Positions 6,644 to 16,601 are shown, counted from the stretch's first letter. The stretch: 64,000 nucleotides of DNA from an uncultured Finegoldia sp. (GCF_947252345.1 NZ_CAMXVC010000001.1:1-64000), one strand, 5' to 3'. Notes: a model not told the origin generated them from the letters alone. Translations and numbers: made by a program.

Positions 6644-8977
6644 CTATTTTATTTTTTCGACGATTCTAGATTTTGTTTCAAAATTATCGTCTGTCCCTGT
6701 AAATGAAGAATCTTTTACTGCCAAATCACTCATAGCATTTACAATGTCTTTGAATTTGTTCAAATCTTTTGTCTTGTTGGATAATTCATCAATTCCTTTT
6801 TCTTTGTACTCTTTTAATTTGGAACTGAATTCTTTTTGTCCAGATGAAAGCTTGTCGCTTCCTGATTTCAATTGTCCTGTTGATGAATCTAATTGTCCAA
6901 GTCCATCGTTTAACATATTGATTGCATTACTCATTGGAATGATGGCTTTTTCATTGATTTGTGACAACGAAGATAAAAGAGCTGATTGTTTGTTGAACTC
7001 TTGCAATCCACCAGATAATTTCTTAGAGCCTTCAACTAATGCACTTGAATTCTTATCCAATTCTTCCATTCCATTTAAAAGCATTGTCATTGCTTGTTCG
7101 TTTTGCAATGTACCTTCTTTTAATGATTGTGTTCCACCTTTGATTTGACCTGTTGCATCGTCAAGTTTGTCGATGGAATCCTTCAACGTTGATAATCCAT
7201 CTGCTCCATTTAATGCGCCACCCATTTGTCCCAATCCTTGAGATAATTGGTTAGAAGAATCTACAAGTTTTGATTTGGATTGATTCATAGCGGCAGATGT
7301 TCTCATAAGTGCATTGGATAAATCAGCGTTTCCTTTTGACAATTGACTTGAACTTTGTGCTAATTCATTTAATGCTGCTTGTAGTTTTTGTTGCCCAGCG
7401 TTTTGTGAACCAACTTTTCTGATGGACTCTGCTTGTGCATACATTACATTTTTTTGTGCTTGAAGATATGCAATTGTGTCGTTTAGTTGTCCATCTTCAT
7501 TTTTTGCTTGTAATTGTTGGATTGCATTGTTCAATCCTTCTGCTGAACTTTCAAGTCCAAGGGCTATTTTTTCTGCGTTTGCACTTCCATCAGCTCCACC
7601 TGCCAATTGTGCAACTTGTTGTAGTTTTTCGTTGAATTGTGCGCTTGAATCTTTTAATTGTTGAGATTTCCCAGAAATTTGTTCAACTGTATCTGCTAAT
7701 TGACCATAACTTCCTGCCAAACCATTCAATCCATTTGATAATTGTGTTGATTTTTCAAGTAATTGGTCTTTTTGTGCGTTCATTTGTTTCATATTTTCAG
7801 TTCCAGCTCTTAATTGTGAAGTCGCATCTTTTAATTTGCCAACTCCATTATCCAAATCAGTAGCACCTTTCGCTAATTTTTCGGAGCCTTGTTTGATTTT
7901 GGCTGTGTTTTCTTTGATTTTAGCTACAGCATCTGTGTAATCTGAAACTCCGTTGTATAGTTTCAAGCTACCGTCATTCATTTGAGCTATATATCCTTGG
8001 ATTGGGCCTACTTTTGATTGTATTCCTGAGAATTTGCCTTGCATTTGTTGTGTAGATGATGCAAGTTTTTGTGAACCATTGTGTAGTTTGGTAACTCCTG
8101 TTTGCATTTGTGAAATTCCTGAGTTTAGTTTGTCTTGTCCTTCAGATAATTTAACTGATGCGTCTACAAGTTTTTGTGAATTGTCTTGTAATTCTTTAAC
8201 ACCGTTTTGAAGTTTATCCAATGAATCGATGTTTTTCTTTTCTTGGAAAAATTCATTAGTGATTACAGAATAGATTTCTACTGGTTTGTAATCCTTGATG
8301 TCCATTTCAATCGAAACTTCGTCTTTGAATTTGTCCAAATTTTTGTCTTCTACAATCCCTCTCAAGTTTTGTTTCATCCCTGGTGTAATAACCGTAGTTA
8401 CTATTTCGTTTTTGCCGTCTTTTATGATTTTAACATCGTCTGATGATACATTGTTTACTTTTTCATCGTCAAATGTCATCGCAGCGACTACAACGTATGG
8501 TGAGTAGATATTTCTGGACTGACCATCAATTGTTTTCTTTTCGTATCTGTTATTTTTAGAAGTGATTACAATCTTCAAATGGCCAGATTTTCCTTCCAAT
8601 TCAGAAGCTTTCATTTCTTTTCCATCCAAGAAGTATTTTACAGATACATCCACTGGAAGTTTCTTGTCGGTGTCACCTTTGTAGTAGATGTCTTTTTTGT
8701 TTTCGTCTAATTTCAAATATCCGTTTTCAGATTTTAACATTTTGTCTGTTTTCAAATCTTTTACATTTGTCAAATTAGATTTGTCGTTTGCTTTTATATT
8801 TTTATCTGAATTTAACCACACAGAGACTGATTTGTCTTTGATTTCATTGCCTTCTACTGTTACATAAACAGTTTCTGATTTTTTGATTAAATCTTGTTGT
8901 TCTGCAAATGATAAATTAGCAAATGTCATCGAAGAAATTAATGACAACGCTAAGATTTTTTCGATATTTTTCTTCAT
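6644..8977 (-). CDS. Secreted coiled-coil protein with LxxG heptad-type repeats
   Basis: A 777-residue protein with an N-terminal signal peptide (about residues 1-25, ending SFA) and a globular part to about residue 245. A long region of L-x-x-G-containing repeats follows (for example KLNSGISQMQTGVTKLHNG), predicted to form extended coiled coil rich in Q, S, N and K. This repeat type (xxxLxxG) accompanies MMPL and YhgE/Pip transporters in Firmicutes, where it is thought to form an extracellular component of the export system. It lies 12 nt downstream of the MMPL gene in the same operon. There is no C-terminal membrane helix, unlike YhgE/Pip. Substrate unknown. Confidence 0.82.
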   Translation of the reverse strand: MKKNIEKILALSLISSMTFANLSFAEQQDLIKKSETVYVTVEGNEIKDKSVSVWLNSDKNIKANDKSNLTNVKDLKTDKMLKSENGYLKLDENKKDIYYKGDTDKKLPVDVSVKYFLDGKEMKASELEGKSGHLKIVITSKNNRYEKKTIDGQSRNIYSPYVVVAAMTFDDEKVNNVSSDDVKIIKDGKNEIVTTVITPGMKQNLRGIVEDKNLDKFKDEVSIEMDIKDYKPVEIYSVITNEFFQEKKNIDSLDKLQNGVKELQDNSQKLVDASVKLSEGQDKLNSGISQMQTGVTKLHNGSQKLASSTQQMQGKFSGIQSKVGPIQGYIAQMNDGSLKLYNGVSDYTDAVAKIKENTAKIKQGSEKLAKGATDLDNGVGKLKDATSQLRAGTENMKQMNAQKDQLLEKSTQLSNGLNGLAGSYGQLADTVEQISGKSQQLKDSSAQFNEKLQQVAQLAGGADGSANAEKIALGLESSAEGLNNAIQQLQAKNEDGQLNDTIAYLQAQKNVMYAQAESIRKVGSQNAGQQKLQAALNELAQSSSQLSKGNADLSNALMRTSAAMNQSKSKLVDSSNQLSQGLGQMGGALNGADGLSTLKDSIDKLDDATGQIKGGTQSLKEGTLQNEQAMTMLLNGMEELDKNSSALVEGSKKLSGGLQEFNKQSALLSSLSQINEKAIIPMSNAINMLNDGLGQLDSSTGQLKSGSDKLSSGQKEFSSKLKEYKEKGIDELSNKTKDLNKFKDIVNAMSDLAVKDSSFTGTDDNFETKSRIVEKIK

Positions 8978-8989
8978 ATTTGTACTCCT

Positions 8990-11053
8990 TTACGCCAAAT
9001 TTTTAGTTGTTTTCTTGATAAATGGGAATGTAATGCTCAATATTGCTGGAAGTAATATTATGATTACAACCATACTGATGATTGCTCCTCTAGCAAGTAA
9101 CGTACATATTGTGGATACTATTTCCATTTTTGAATAAATTCCTACGCCAATTGTAGCTGCCATAAATGACAATGCACTTGTAACAATTGATTTGGAAGTT
9201 TCTTTTACCGATGTTTTCAACGAGCCATTTAAATCTTTGCTCTTTCGATATTCGTACAAGAATCTGTCGGTCATCAGTATAGAATAATCTATCGTCGATC
9301 CCAGTTGAATTACGCCGATAACAATCGATGTGATAAATGGAATTGTTTGATTGAAATAGAATGGGATTGCCATGTTGATTTGAATTGCAAGTTCAATTGC
9401 CGCTATCAATACAACTGGAATTCCAAATGATTTAAATGATATTGCGATGATTATGAATACTGCGATTAATGATGCTATGTTAACCATCTTGAAGTCTTGG
9501 TCAGAAATATCTGTCAAATCGTCTGTAAGAACAGCTTCGCCCGTCAAATATCCGTCCTTGTCGTGTTTTGCAATTACATCACGCATTTGAGAAATTTGTT
9601 TGTTAACCTCTTCAGATGCTGTTTGGTATTTTGAATTAACCATAATCATTTCGTAGCCGTTTTTTACGAAATTGTCACGAAGTTTGTCGGGCAAGAATGT
9701 TGCAGGAATTGTAACTCCAGTAATCGAGCTTGTTCCAACAACTGAATTTATTCCGTCGATATGTTTTAATTCATCAATCATAGTATTCATAGCAGTGTTA
9801 GTTAAATTGTCTTTTACAACGATAAAATGAGTACTTGCCATATTGTAGTCTTTCTTCATTTTATTAAGCGATACTATTGAATCCAAATCTTGTGGCAATG
9901 ATCTATCCAAATTGTAGTATAATTTTGTGTTTACAGAACCGTAAATCGCTGGAATAAATAGCACTACAAATACCATTGCCAACACTTTTCTCTTGTCTAC
10001 GACGAAGTTTGATAATTTGTCAAATTCTGGAAGTAATACCTTGTGATTGTATTTGTCCACAACTTTTTCTGTAAGAAGTAGCATTGGTGGAAGAACAATC
10101 AAAGTAGATAAAAGTCCGATGAACACGCCCTTGCTCATTACAAGTCCAATGTCTTTACCCAAAGACAATCTCATCAATATTAAAACCAAAAATCCCGCAA
10201 AAGTTGTAAGTGAAGATGAGAAAAGAGATGAGAATGTCGCTTCAATTGCCTTTGCCATTGCCTTTGCGTGTGAATCTCTCTTTTTCTTTTCCGCTGCGTA
10301 TCTGTGATACAAGAAAATCGAATAATCCATCGTTACAGCAAGTTGCAACACCGCTGCGATTGCCTTGGTAATGTAGGATATTTTTCCCAAAAATATATTA
10401 GTCCCAAAATTATAAACAACTGCATATCCTATATTCAACATAAACACGAATGGAATTACAGTCGATTCATTCGTCAAGCTCAACACCACAAGTCCAAGTG
10501 CCACAGCCAACATTACATAAATCGGCGTTTCCTTGTCAATCAAATCCTTCGTATCTTTTACAAGAGCGCTAATTCCACTCAAATATTTTTGTTTCGATTC
10601 GATTTTTTTGATTTGTTCGATTGCCTTCATAGTTCTTATTGAAGATGATGATTCGCTAAACTTAACCATCATCAATGTGCTATCTTTTGCGTAGAACACA
10701 TCTCTAATATCATCTGGCAAAAATTCGTTGGGAACAGTCGGCCCAATAATCGAAGTCTTGGAGATAACATCCTCGACCCCGTCGATTTTTTGCACTTGCT
10801 CTCTCAATTTCTCGGCATCGTTGTCTGTGCCTTCTAAAATCAACATCCCAGTAGCTGCGTTTTTGAAATCTTTATCCAAAATAGATTGACCTTGTGTTGA
10901 TTTCAAATCAGTTGGCAAATAAGACAAAATATCGTAGTTGATATTTGTAGCCTTGTAACCAATTATTGATGGAATCAACAACAAAGTCATAACCAAAAGC
11001 ACTAGCTTGGGATGATTAGCTATAAATTCTGAAAATTTCTTCATGTAAATCAC
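8990..11053 (-). CDS. MMPL/RND family transporter
   Basis: A 687-residue transporter with two repeats. Each has one N-terminal helix, a large extracytoplasmic domain and a cluster of five to six helices; the second repeat starts near residue 355 (RKVLAMVFVVLFIPAIYG). TMDYSIFLYHR and STIDYSILMTDR are the paired MMPL motifs with Asp-Tyr in the proton-relay helix. It probably exports a hydrophobic or lipidic substrate. Its start overlaps the tetR stop by 4 nt. Operon order is tetR, mmpl, coiled-coil gene, so the regulator is likely self-controlled. Confidence 0.92.
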   Translation of the reverse strand: MIYMKKFSEFIANHPKLVLLVMTLLLIPSIIGYKATNINYDILSYLPTDLKSTQGQSILDKDFKNAATGMLILEGTDNDAEKLREQVQKIDGVEDVISKTSIIGPTVPNEFLPDDIRDVFYAKDSTLMMVKFSESSSSIRTMKAIEQIKKIESKQKYLSGISALVKDTKDLIDKETPIYVMLAVALGLVVLSLTNESTVIPFVFMLNIGYAVVYNFGTNIFLGKISYITKAIAAVLQLAVTMDYSIFLYHRYAAEKKKRDSHAKAMAKAIEATFSSLFSSSLTTFAGFLVLILMRLSLGKDIGLVMSKGVFIGLLSTLIVLPPMLLLTEKVVDKYNHKVLLPEFDKLSNFVVDKRKVLAMVFVVLFIPAIYGSVNTKLYYNLDRSLPQDLDSIVSLNKMKKDYNMASTHFIVVKDNLTNTAMNTMIDELKHIDGINSVVGTSSITGVTIPATFLPDKLRDNFVKNGYEMIMVNSKYQTASEEVNKQISQMRDVIAKHDKDGYLTGEAVLTDDLTDISDQDFKMVNIASLIAVFIIIAISFKSFGIPVVLIAAIELAIQINMAIPFYFNQTIPFITSIVIGVIQLGSTIDYSILMTDRFLYEYRKSKDLNGSLKTSVKETSKSIVTSALSFMAATIGVGIYSKMEIVSTICTLLARGAIISMVVIIILLPAILSITFPFIKKTTKNLA

Positions 11054-11646
11054 CCTTTTCTATTTAAAATTTGTTTAATCACCTCAACCAAAACAGACTT
11101 CATTTCATCAATCGATAAAATAGAATCCTTTCTGATTGCAAGTTTGCAAGTTGAAATCACAGTTTCAATCGTCAAAGACAAAATATACAATTTTTGTGAA
11201 TCAGAATATTCCCTTGAGAACAACTGCGAATACTTGTTCAAAATGTATTTCAGTGTAGTGTCCGCTTCGACAAATCTTTCTTCATTTTCAACCTTCGCAT
11301 ACAACGCCCAGTTCAAATTGCTCGCAACAAGTTCAAACTCAAAAGTATGAGCAATGTAATAATCAATTATAAACTCTGTAAAACTAATAAACCTCTCGAC
11401 ATGGTCTTCTTGCGTGCATTTTTTCTCGGCTTCAAGCACCAAATCAACAACCTTTGACAAGACGATTTGTTCCTTCAAATCCTCCTTGTCCTTAAAATAC
11501 GAATAAAAAGTTCCCAATCCCAAACCAGTGTTATTCATAATATCCCTGATAGTAGTCTTCTCAACGCCCTTTTTCTCAAACATCTTAATTGCAGATTGGA
11601 TTATTTGTAATTTATTATCCTTTTTCTTTTCATCCAAGTACGACAT
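11050..11646 (-). CDS. TetR family transcriptional regulator
   Basis: A 198-residue TetR-type repressor. The N-terminal HTH (about residues 12-58) contains KTTIRDIMNNTGLGLGTFYSYFKDKEDL, the standard recognition helix signature; the rest is the ligand-binding domain. It is the first gene of the efflux operon and overlaps the MMPL gene by 4 nt. AGAGGAGG precedes ATG. Two palindromic operators lie in its promoter region. It presumably releases DNA on binding a substrate of the pump; the ligand is not known. Confidence 0.92.
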   Translation of the reverse strand: MSYLDEKKKDNKLQIIQSAIKMFEKKGVEKTTIRDIMNNTGLGLGTFYSYFKDKEDLKEQIVLSKVVDLVLEAEKKCTQEDHVERFISFTEFIIDYYIAHTFEFELVASNLNWALYAKVENEERFVEADTTLKYILNKYSQLFSREYSDSQKLYILSLTIETVISTCKLAIRKDSILSIDEMKSVLVEVIKQILNRKG

Positions 11647-11668
11647 AAAATCCTCCTCTCACTCTTTT

Positions 11669-11728
11669 TGAACAATGTTCATTTCTTTTGATGTTTTTTA
11701 TTGTACCACTTTTTTGAACTATGTTCAA
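11669..11728 (-). promoter_or_regulatory. tetR-operon promoter with two TetR-type palindromes
   Basis: TGAACAATGTTCA (11669-11681) and TTGAACTATGTTCAA (11714-11728) are near-identical palindromes, 46 bp centre to centre. The second overlaps the -35 TTGAAC (11723-11728) of a promoter whose -10 is TACAAT (11700-11705), spacer 17 nt. The first lies downstream of the start. This is the expected layout for autorepression. Confidence 0.8.
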
Positions 11729-11771
11729 TAATTTCGAAAAATTTTTTTGATTAATTTAAATTTGGGCAAAA

Positions 11772-11799
11772 AAATTCCGTGGAAGCATCCCACGGAATA
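11772..11799 (-). terminator. Terminator of purA
   Basis: ATTCCGTGG and CCACGGAAT arms (9 bp) around a short loop, followed by T-run on the - strand. Confidence 0.85.
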
Positions 11800-11811
11800 A
11801 TTTGTAATATT

Positions 11812-13068
11812 TTATTTTATATTCATGATAAAATCTCTTTTTTCCATAATTTCTTCTGTTTTTGGACCATAGGAAACGTAAGAGATTTCTGTGTCTAATT
11901 CTTTTTCGATAAATGTCATGTATTTCAAGAAGTTTACTTCAAACACATCATTCCAACCATCAAATTCTTTGTAGATTGGTTTTGCTTTTTTGAAATCATT
12001 TGAAATGAATGGCATTTTTTGTTCAACTCCATCAATTTCATATCCAACACACACTTTTACTTTGTCGTAGCCGTTCAATACGTCTGCTTTTGTCATTACG
12101 ATTGAGTTGATTTTGCTCTTTTTGATTGCATAACGTAATTGTGCAAGGTCAATCCAGCCTACACGTCTGTTTCTGCCAGTCGTTGCTCCAAATTCATTTC
12201 CTAATTTTCTAAGCTTGTCAGCTTCGTCATCGAACAATTCCGTAGGAAATTCTCCTTCGCCAACTCTGGATGTGTACGCTTTTACAACTCCCATAATTGT
12301 GTCATCATCAGTCAATGTGACATCTGCGCAAGATGTGCTGTAAGCAGTTGTCGTGCTGGATGTAACGTATGGATATGTTCCGGAGTCTAAGTCGAGCATT
12401 ATTCCTTGCGCTCCTTCAAACAACAAGTAAGAGTTTTTCATTTCATCTTCGATTTCAGATGATGATGTGAATTTCACTCCCATTTCCAACAATTTGTCGA
12501 ATTTCTCGAGCAAATATTTTACAACTTCATCTACATCGATGTGCATTTTTCCTTCGTAGATGTTGTTTTTCAAGTAAACTATTTCTTCAACACGTTTTCT
12601 CAACGATTCATCATCAAACAAATCAATAATTCTAACGTTTTGTCGTGCGGCTTTGTCTTGATAAGCAGGTCCTATTCCTCTTTTTGTAGTTCCGATAGGA
12701 TTTTTTCTCATAGATTCCAACAATTCGTCTTCTTGTTTGTGGTAAGGTAGAACAATAAATGTTTCCACATCGACCATAAATCTCTTAGAAATTCCAGGGA
12801 AATCCGCTTCCAAAACTTCCAACTCTTCAATCATTTGTTCTAATTCGATTACCATTCCTTTTGCCAAAAAGCCCTTGGAATCTGTGTCAAATGTTATTGA
12901 TGGCAACAAATGATGTACGTATTTTTTGTCTTTAAAATAAATAGTGTGTCCTGCGTTGGCACCACCAGAAGTTCTCACAATAATATCACTAAACTTGGAA
13001 AAATAATTTACAACTTTTCCCTTACCTTCGTCTCCCCATTGAGCACCAATTATCGCTAATTTATTCAT
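11812..13068 (-). CDS. purA: Adenylosuccinate synthetase
   Basis: Joins IMP and aspartate with GTP to give adenylosuccinate, the first committed step to AMP. The N-terminal GDEGKGK P-loop, the GGANAGHTI motif and the RRVGWIDL segment are all present in a 418-residue protein of normal length. An AAGGAAG site precedes ATG. The gene is alone, with its own terminator. The leader contains two CAGTTAA direct repeats 12 nt apart (13093-13112 region); I cannot assign them to a known regulator. Confidence 0.96.
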   Translation of the reverse strand: MNKLAIIGAQWGDEGKGKVVNYFSKFSDIIVRTSGGANAGHTIYFKDKKYVHHLLPSITFDTDSKGFLAKGMVIELEQMIEELEVLEADFPGISKRFMVDVETFIVLPYHKQEDELLESMRKNPIGTTKRGIGPAYQDKAARQNVRIIDLFDDESLRKRVEEIVYLKNNIYEGKMHIDVDEVVKYLLEKFDKLLEMGVKFTSSSEIEDEMKNSYLLFEGAQGIMLDLDSGTYPYVTSSTTTAYSTSCADVTLTDDDTIMGVVKAYTSRVGEGEFPTELFDDEADKLRKLGNEFGATTGRNRRVGWIDLAQLRYAIKKSKINSIVMTKADVLNGYDKVKVCVGYEIDGVEQKMPFISNDFKKAKPIYKEFDGWNDVFEVNFLKYMTFIEKELDTEISYVSYGPKTEEIMEKRDFIMNIK

Positions 13069-13252
13069 AACAACTTCCTTTCAAATTATTAGATTTATTT
13101 AACTGTTAAGTTAACTGCAAATCACAACTAATTATTATACCATATTAACTCATTTAAAAATAGTATAAAAACTGTAAATTGTCTGATTGGTTATTTTGAA
13201 TTATTCTTTCATTTATATTATACACCAAGTTATATCTAATTCTGATACCAAC

Positions 13253-13301
13253 AAAAAAGTCCTCACTAATTTGCTTCTACAACAAATTTAACGAGAACTT
13301 C
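13253..13301 (-). terminator. Terminator downstream of the 13.4-kb small gene
   Basis: On the - strand AAGTTCTC and GAGGACTT arms, plus inner TAAATTTG and CAAATTA arms, are followed by TTTTTT. Confidence 0.65.
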
Positions 13302-13334
13302 GATATGTTACGATAAGAATATTTCAATTTGCTA

Positions 13335-13579
13335 TTAAGTCATATTTAAAATTATGAAAATTATATAAAAAATTACCATTGCGGAAATTAATCCAATTTT
13401 TAGCTTTTTTGATGTTTCCGATAAAAATGTATCTGCAGCCGCGCTAAAAATATTAATTCCCACTAAAAGAATCAATGTGATTTTTGGTAATTGAATATTT
13501 CTCTTGTTAATTATAAACAGTAAAATTAATGTCACCAAAAAATTAATTTGCTAATTATTGATAAGTACTTGTTTTTCAT
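13335..13579 (-). pseudogene. Small membrane protein, frameshifted in a T-run
   Basis: ATG at 13579, with a GGAGGAAGG ribosome site, opens a frame reading MKNKYLSIISKLIFW and then stops. The frame that continues (from 13538) encodes about 66 residues with three membrane helices and would have only a TTG start without a ribosome site. Adding one T to the six-T run (A6 at 13537-13542 on the + strand) fuses them into one smooth protein of about 81 residues. The gene is either a pseudogene, a sequencing error or a slippage-prone tract. Function unknown. Confidence 0.65.
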
Positions 13580-13646
13580 TGTCCTTCCTCCTGATAGTGA
13601 ATATCCTTGTCACTTATATGATATGGTTGTCCCTGTGATTTGTCGA

Positions 13647-13672
13647 TAAAAAAACTAGCTATTTCTAGCTAG
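13647..13672 (-). terminator. Terminator of the deoxyribosyltransferase-like gene
   Basis: CTAGCTA-GAAA-TAGCTAG on the - strand, with a tetraloop and seven following T. Confidence 0.85.
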
Positions 13673-13678
13673 CTTTTT

Positions 13679-14176
13679 CTAGTATTCTCTTTTAATAATA
13701 TTCACGATTTCTTTTTTGTAATCGTCTGTGTTTGGATAGCCCACAATGAAATATCCCTTGTCTTTTACTTGACCGACTATCATTTGGTTTCTGTATAATT
13801 TGTTCTCGCCAGTTCCCAAATACCTCATATCCGTTACAAATCCGATGATGATTCTCTTTTTGTCCGTCAATTTGTATTCTTCTTCGTAATCTTTCATCAC
13901 CGAAAAAGCCATAATTTCTCCTGCAACTCCGTCGTCAATCGACAATCCATCGAGGCAAGCTATCAAAACGTCCGCTTCTTTTAGCTTCGCCATATCGTTT
14001 CTCGCGATGTCGATGTCAGTGATTGTAGCATCATTGTCTTTCTTGTTGTTTATCGAATCATTTCGTTGTGGCACATACAAATCAATGTCCACTTGTTTTT
14101 CTATAAAACTCGCCAATTCTTCAGTCCAACGAAACATAGCGTCGTTGAAGAAATGCGATGCAAAATATCCTTTCAT
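13679..14176 (-). CDS. Nucleoside 2-deoxyribosyltransferase family protein
   Basis: A 165-residue protein with the fold signature of the N-deoxyribosyltransferase/YtoQ group: a start KGYFASHFFNDA, an ADVLIACLDGLSIDDGVAGE segment carrying the Asp and the catalytic-type Glu, and a closing NQMIVGQV stretch. Members exchange bases on 2'-deoxyribonucleosides for purine/pyrimidine salvage. I start at 14176, where CGAGGTG precedes ATG; an upstream in-frame ATG has no ribosome site. Exact substrate uncertain. Confidence 0.75.
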   Translation of the reverse strand: MKGYFASHFFNDAMFRWTEELASFIEKQVDIDLYVPQRNDSINNKKDNDATITDIDIARNDMAKLKEADVLIACLDGLSIDDGVAGEIMAFSVMKDYEEEYKLTDKKRIIIGFVTDMRYLGTGENKLYRNQMIVGQVKDKGYFIVGYPNTDDYKKEIVNIIKREY

Positions 14177-14283
14177 TTTTTCACCTCGATTAATTCTATC
14201 ATAAATTTTTACGAAAATCATACATCATTTGCACACAAAATCCACACCGAGATTGTAAAATAAAATCAAGTTAGGAGGAGTAT

Positions 14284-15147
14284 ATGATTAAATTAAACAA
14301 TGTAAAAGTTTCTTACAAAAACAAACTCGCAGTCGACATAACCGACGAGATTGTTTTTGGAGATTGTCAAAAAATCGGAATAATCGGCTCGAACGGCGCC
14401 GGAAAATCGACACTCATCAAAGCGATTCTCGGAATTGTAAATTACGATGGAAATATCTACAACGATATCGCCCCAGAAAAAATCGCTGTTCATATGCAAT
14501 TCAACAATTACTCGGAGTCCGTCCCAACTCGTGACATTATCCAAATGATTGCGAACAGAAAAATAGAATCGGATAAAAATTTGATGGATTTGATTAAATA
14601 TTTTGATTTTGAAAAATTATTGAAGAAAACTTTCAAGCAATTGTCTGGCGGGGAAAAACAAAAACTCACGTTGATTTTGGTTATGTGGCAAAATTCTCCC
14701 GTGACTGTTTTTGACGAGGTGACGACCGGCCTCGATTTTGTTACTCGTCAATCGTTGATGAAAAAAATCGTCGATTACTACAAGGACAAGCCGACAACAA
14801 TTCTAATGGTAAGTCACTACTACCAAGAATTGGAGGACATCTGCGACAAATTGTTGTACTTGAACGATGGCAAGGTGTTGTTTTTCGGCGATAAAAAGGA
14901 AATGTTTTTGAAATACTGTTCGAAATCTGTGATTCTCTGCGATAAAAACTCCATCACTGAATCTTTGATAGACGAAAAAACAAGACTTGTCGCTATGGAA
15001 AACAAGATTGCTGCTGGATTTTGTGATGTAGAATCTGAGAAGAAATTGATTGAAAAACTGGTTGACAACAATCAGTCGTTCGAGCGTCTGAACGATTCTA
15101 TAGAACTCACTGTGCTAAATGCACTTAACAAGGAGGCAACGAAATAA
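14284..15147 (+). CDS. ABC transporter ATP-binding protein
   Basis: A 287-residue ATPase with Walker A GSNGAGKST (about residue 38), signature LSGGEKQKL and Walker B TVFDEVT, followed by a C-terminal extension of about 80 residues. It is the first gene of a four-gene operon with an ABC-2-type permease and a two-component system, preceded by TTAGGAGGAG. Such sets commonly sense and export antimicrobial peptides or handle membrane stress, but the substrate here is not readable. Confidence 0.9.
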   Translation: MIKLNNVKVSYKNKLAVDITDEIVFGDCQKIGIIGSNGAGKSTLIKAILGIVNYDGNIYNDIAPEKIAVHMQFNNYSESVPTRDIIQMIANRKIESDKNLMDLIKYFDFEKLLKKTFKQLSGGEKQKLTLILVMWQNSPVTVFDEVTTGLDFVTRQSLMKKIVDYYKDKPTTILMVSHYYQELEDICDKLLYLNDGKVLFFGDKKEMFLKYCSKSVILCDKNSITESLIDEKTRLVAMENKIAAGFCDVESEKKLIEKLVDNNQSFERLNDSIELTVLNALNKEATK

Positions 15148-15899
15148 TGAATAAATACATCTTCAAATTTGAAATACGTCTTTTATTACAAAATTTCTCG
15201 AGCATTTTTTTCGGAGTAGTCTTTCCGATTTTGATGTCGTTTCTCGTGATATCAGGACTAAAAAACATCCCACAATCGCATTTGAACGAAGTTAAGCAGG
15301 GCATTATTGTCACGTTAAGCATAATAAGTCCATTGTCGATATTTATGATTGGACTTTCCGCAGTTTTTTCCAAGGACTTGGAGGAAGGTGTTTACGATAG
15401 GTTGGATTTGTTTTCCATCAATCACTTGCAAATGGCAAAATACAAATTCGCCGTTTATTTTGTTTTTTGGATGATTTGCAATGCGATTTATTTTGTCGTT
15501 ATAAAGACTGGGTTGAAAGTTGACATAGCTTTTGTTTCGATAGCAAAACACACAATGTTTGCAACGTTCATCGCCGTGTCTTCTTTTCTAATCGGATATT
15601 CGATTTGTTTGCTGTCGAAGAAATTTGCGATAGCATTTCCATTGACTATGGGAATATATTTTTTAAGTATGATTTTGGGTGGAATGATGGGAATACAGGT
15701 CGAAGATATGCCAGCTTGCTTGCGAAAAATCGCAGAGTTTTTCCCTATAAGCCACTTCTCGTCCTATGATTATGTTAATGAGATAGCAAAAGGTTCAAAG
15801 TTGAATTATTCTTTCTTGCAATCGTTGGTCGTGTTGGTGCTTTTTTCTGCAATTTTGTTTTGGATATCTCTTTATAAAAACAAAAGAAAATCAAACTGA
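15147..15899 (+). CDS. ABC-2 type permease
   Basis: A 250-residue protein with six hydrophobic segments, starting with the long amphipathic N-terminal helix typical of ABC-2 exporters. Its ATG overlaps the last base of the ATPase gene, so the two proteins are coupled and should form one exporter (two ATPases with two of these subunits). Confidence 0.85.
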   Translation: MNKYIFKFEIRLLLQNFSSIFFGVVFPILMSFLVISGLKNIPQSHLNEVKQGIIVTLSIISPLSIFMIGLSAVFSKDLEEGVYDRLDLFSINHLQMAKYKFAVYFVFWMICNAIYFVVIKTGLKVDIAFVSIAKHTMFATFIAVSSFLIGYSICLLSKKFAIAFPLTMGIYFLSMILGGMMGIQVEDMPACLRKIAEFFPISHFSSYDYVNEIAKGSKLNYSFLQSLVVLVLFSAILFWISLYKNKRKSN

Positions 15900-15932
15900 G
15901 GATGGTATATAATTGAGATGGGATGTGATATT

Positions 15933-16601
15933 ATGAAAAAAATTCTGTTCTTGGAAGACGAGGTGCAAATCCGAGAAATTCTAACTGAATATATGAAAAT
16001 AGCTGGATTTTGTGTAGTAGAAACGTCAAACGGAGACGATGCGATAGAAATTTTAAAATCGGAAAAGTTTGACGCTGTAATCTTGGACATAATGGTGGAA
16101 GGAGAAAAAAACGGAATCGACGTGCTCAAATTCATTCGCAACACGAAATCAATCTGCGACACAAACGTGTTGATGTTGACGGCGCTCGACGATTTGAACA
16201 CGCAGATAAGCGCGTTTGATTTGTACTGCGACGATTACATTGTCAAGCCCGTTTTGCCTATTCTTCTGATAAAAAAGTTGGAGATGATTATGAAAAGACG
16301 AAGCGCCAACGACAATCTGAAAAAATCGGGGCTATCGTTGGACACAGAAGGCTTTCGTGTTCTGTTAGACGGGGTCGATTTGAAATTGACCGTAACGGAA
16401 TTTCAGATAATGTCGTTGTTCATCAACAATCCAAACAAAGTATTCTCGAGGGAAAATCTAATAAGCTCACTTTACGACACGGATTTTTACGGAAGCAGTC
16501 GAACTATAGATTCCCACATAAAAAATCTCAGGAAAAAACTTCCTAAGGATTTTATCAAAACGGTCATAGGAGCGGGGTACAAATTAAATGAACAATCTTA
16601 A
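15933..16601 (+). CDS. OmpR/PhoB-family response regulator
   Basis: A 222-residue regulator. The receiver domain has the acidic pair ED near the start, the phosphoacceptor Asp in VILDIMVEG and the conserved Lys in YIVKPV. The C-terminal winged helix ends VIGAGYKLN. I start it at MKKILFLEDE (15933) rather than at the ATG 15 nt upstream, as receiver domains begin there; the ribosome site is weak in both cases. It probably controls the upstream ABC genes. Confidence 0.9.
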   Translation: MKKILFLEDEVQIREILTEYMKIAGFCVVETSNGDDAIEILKSEKFDAVILDIMVEGEKNGIDVLKFIRNTKSICDTNVLMLTALDDLNTQISAFDLYCDDYIVKPVLPILLIKKLEMIMKRRSANDNLKKSGLSLDTEGFRVLLDGVDLKLTVTEFQIMSLFINNPNKVFSRENLISSLYDTDFYGSSRTIDSHIKNLRKKLPKDFIKTVIGAGYKLNEQS

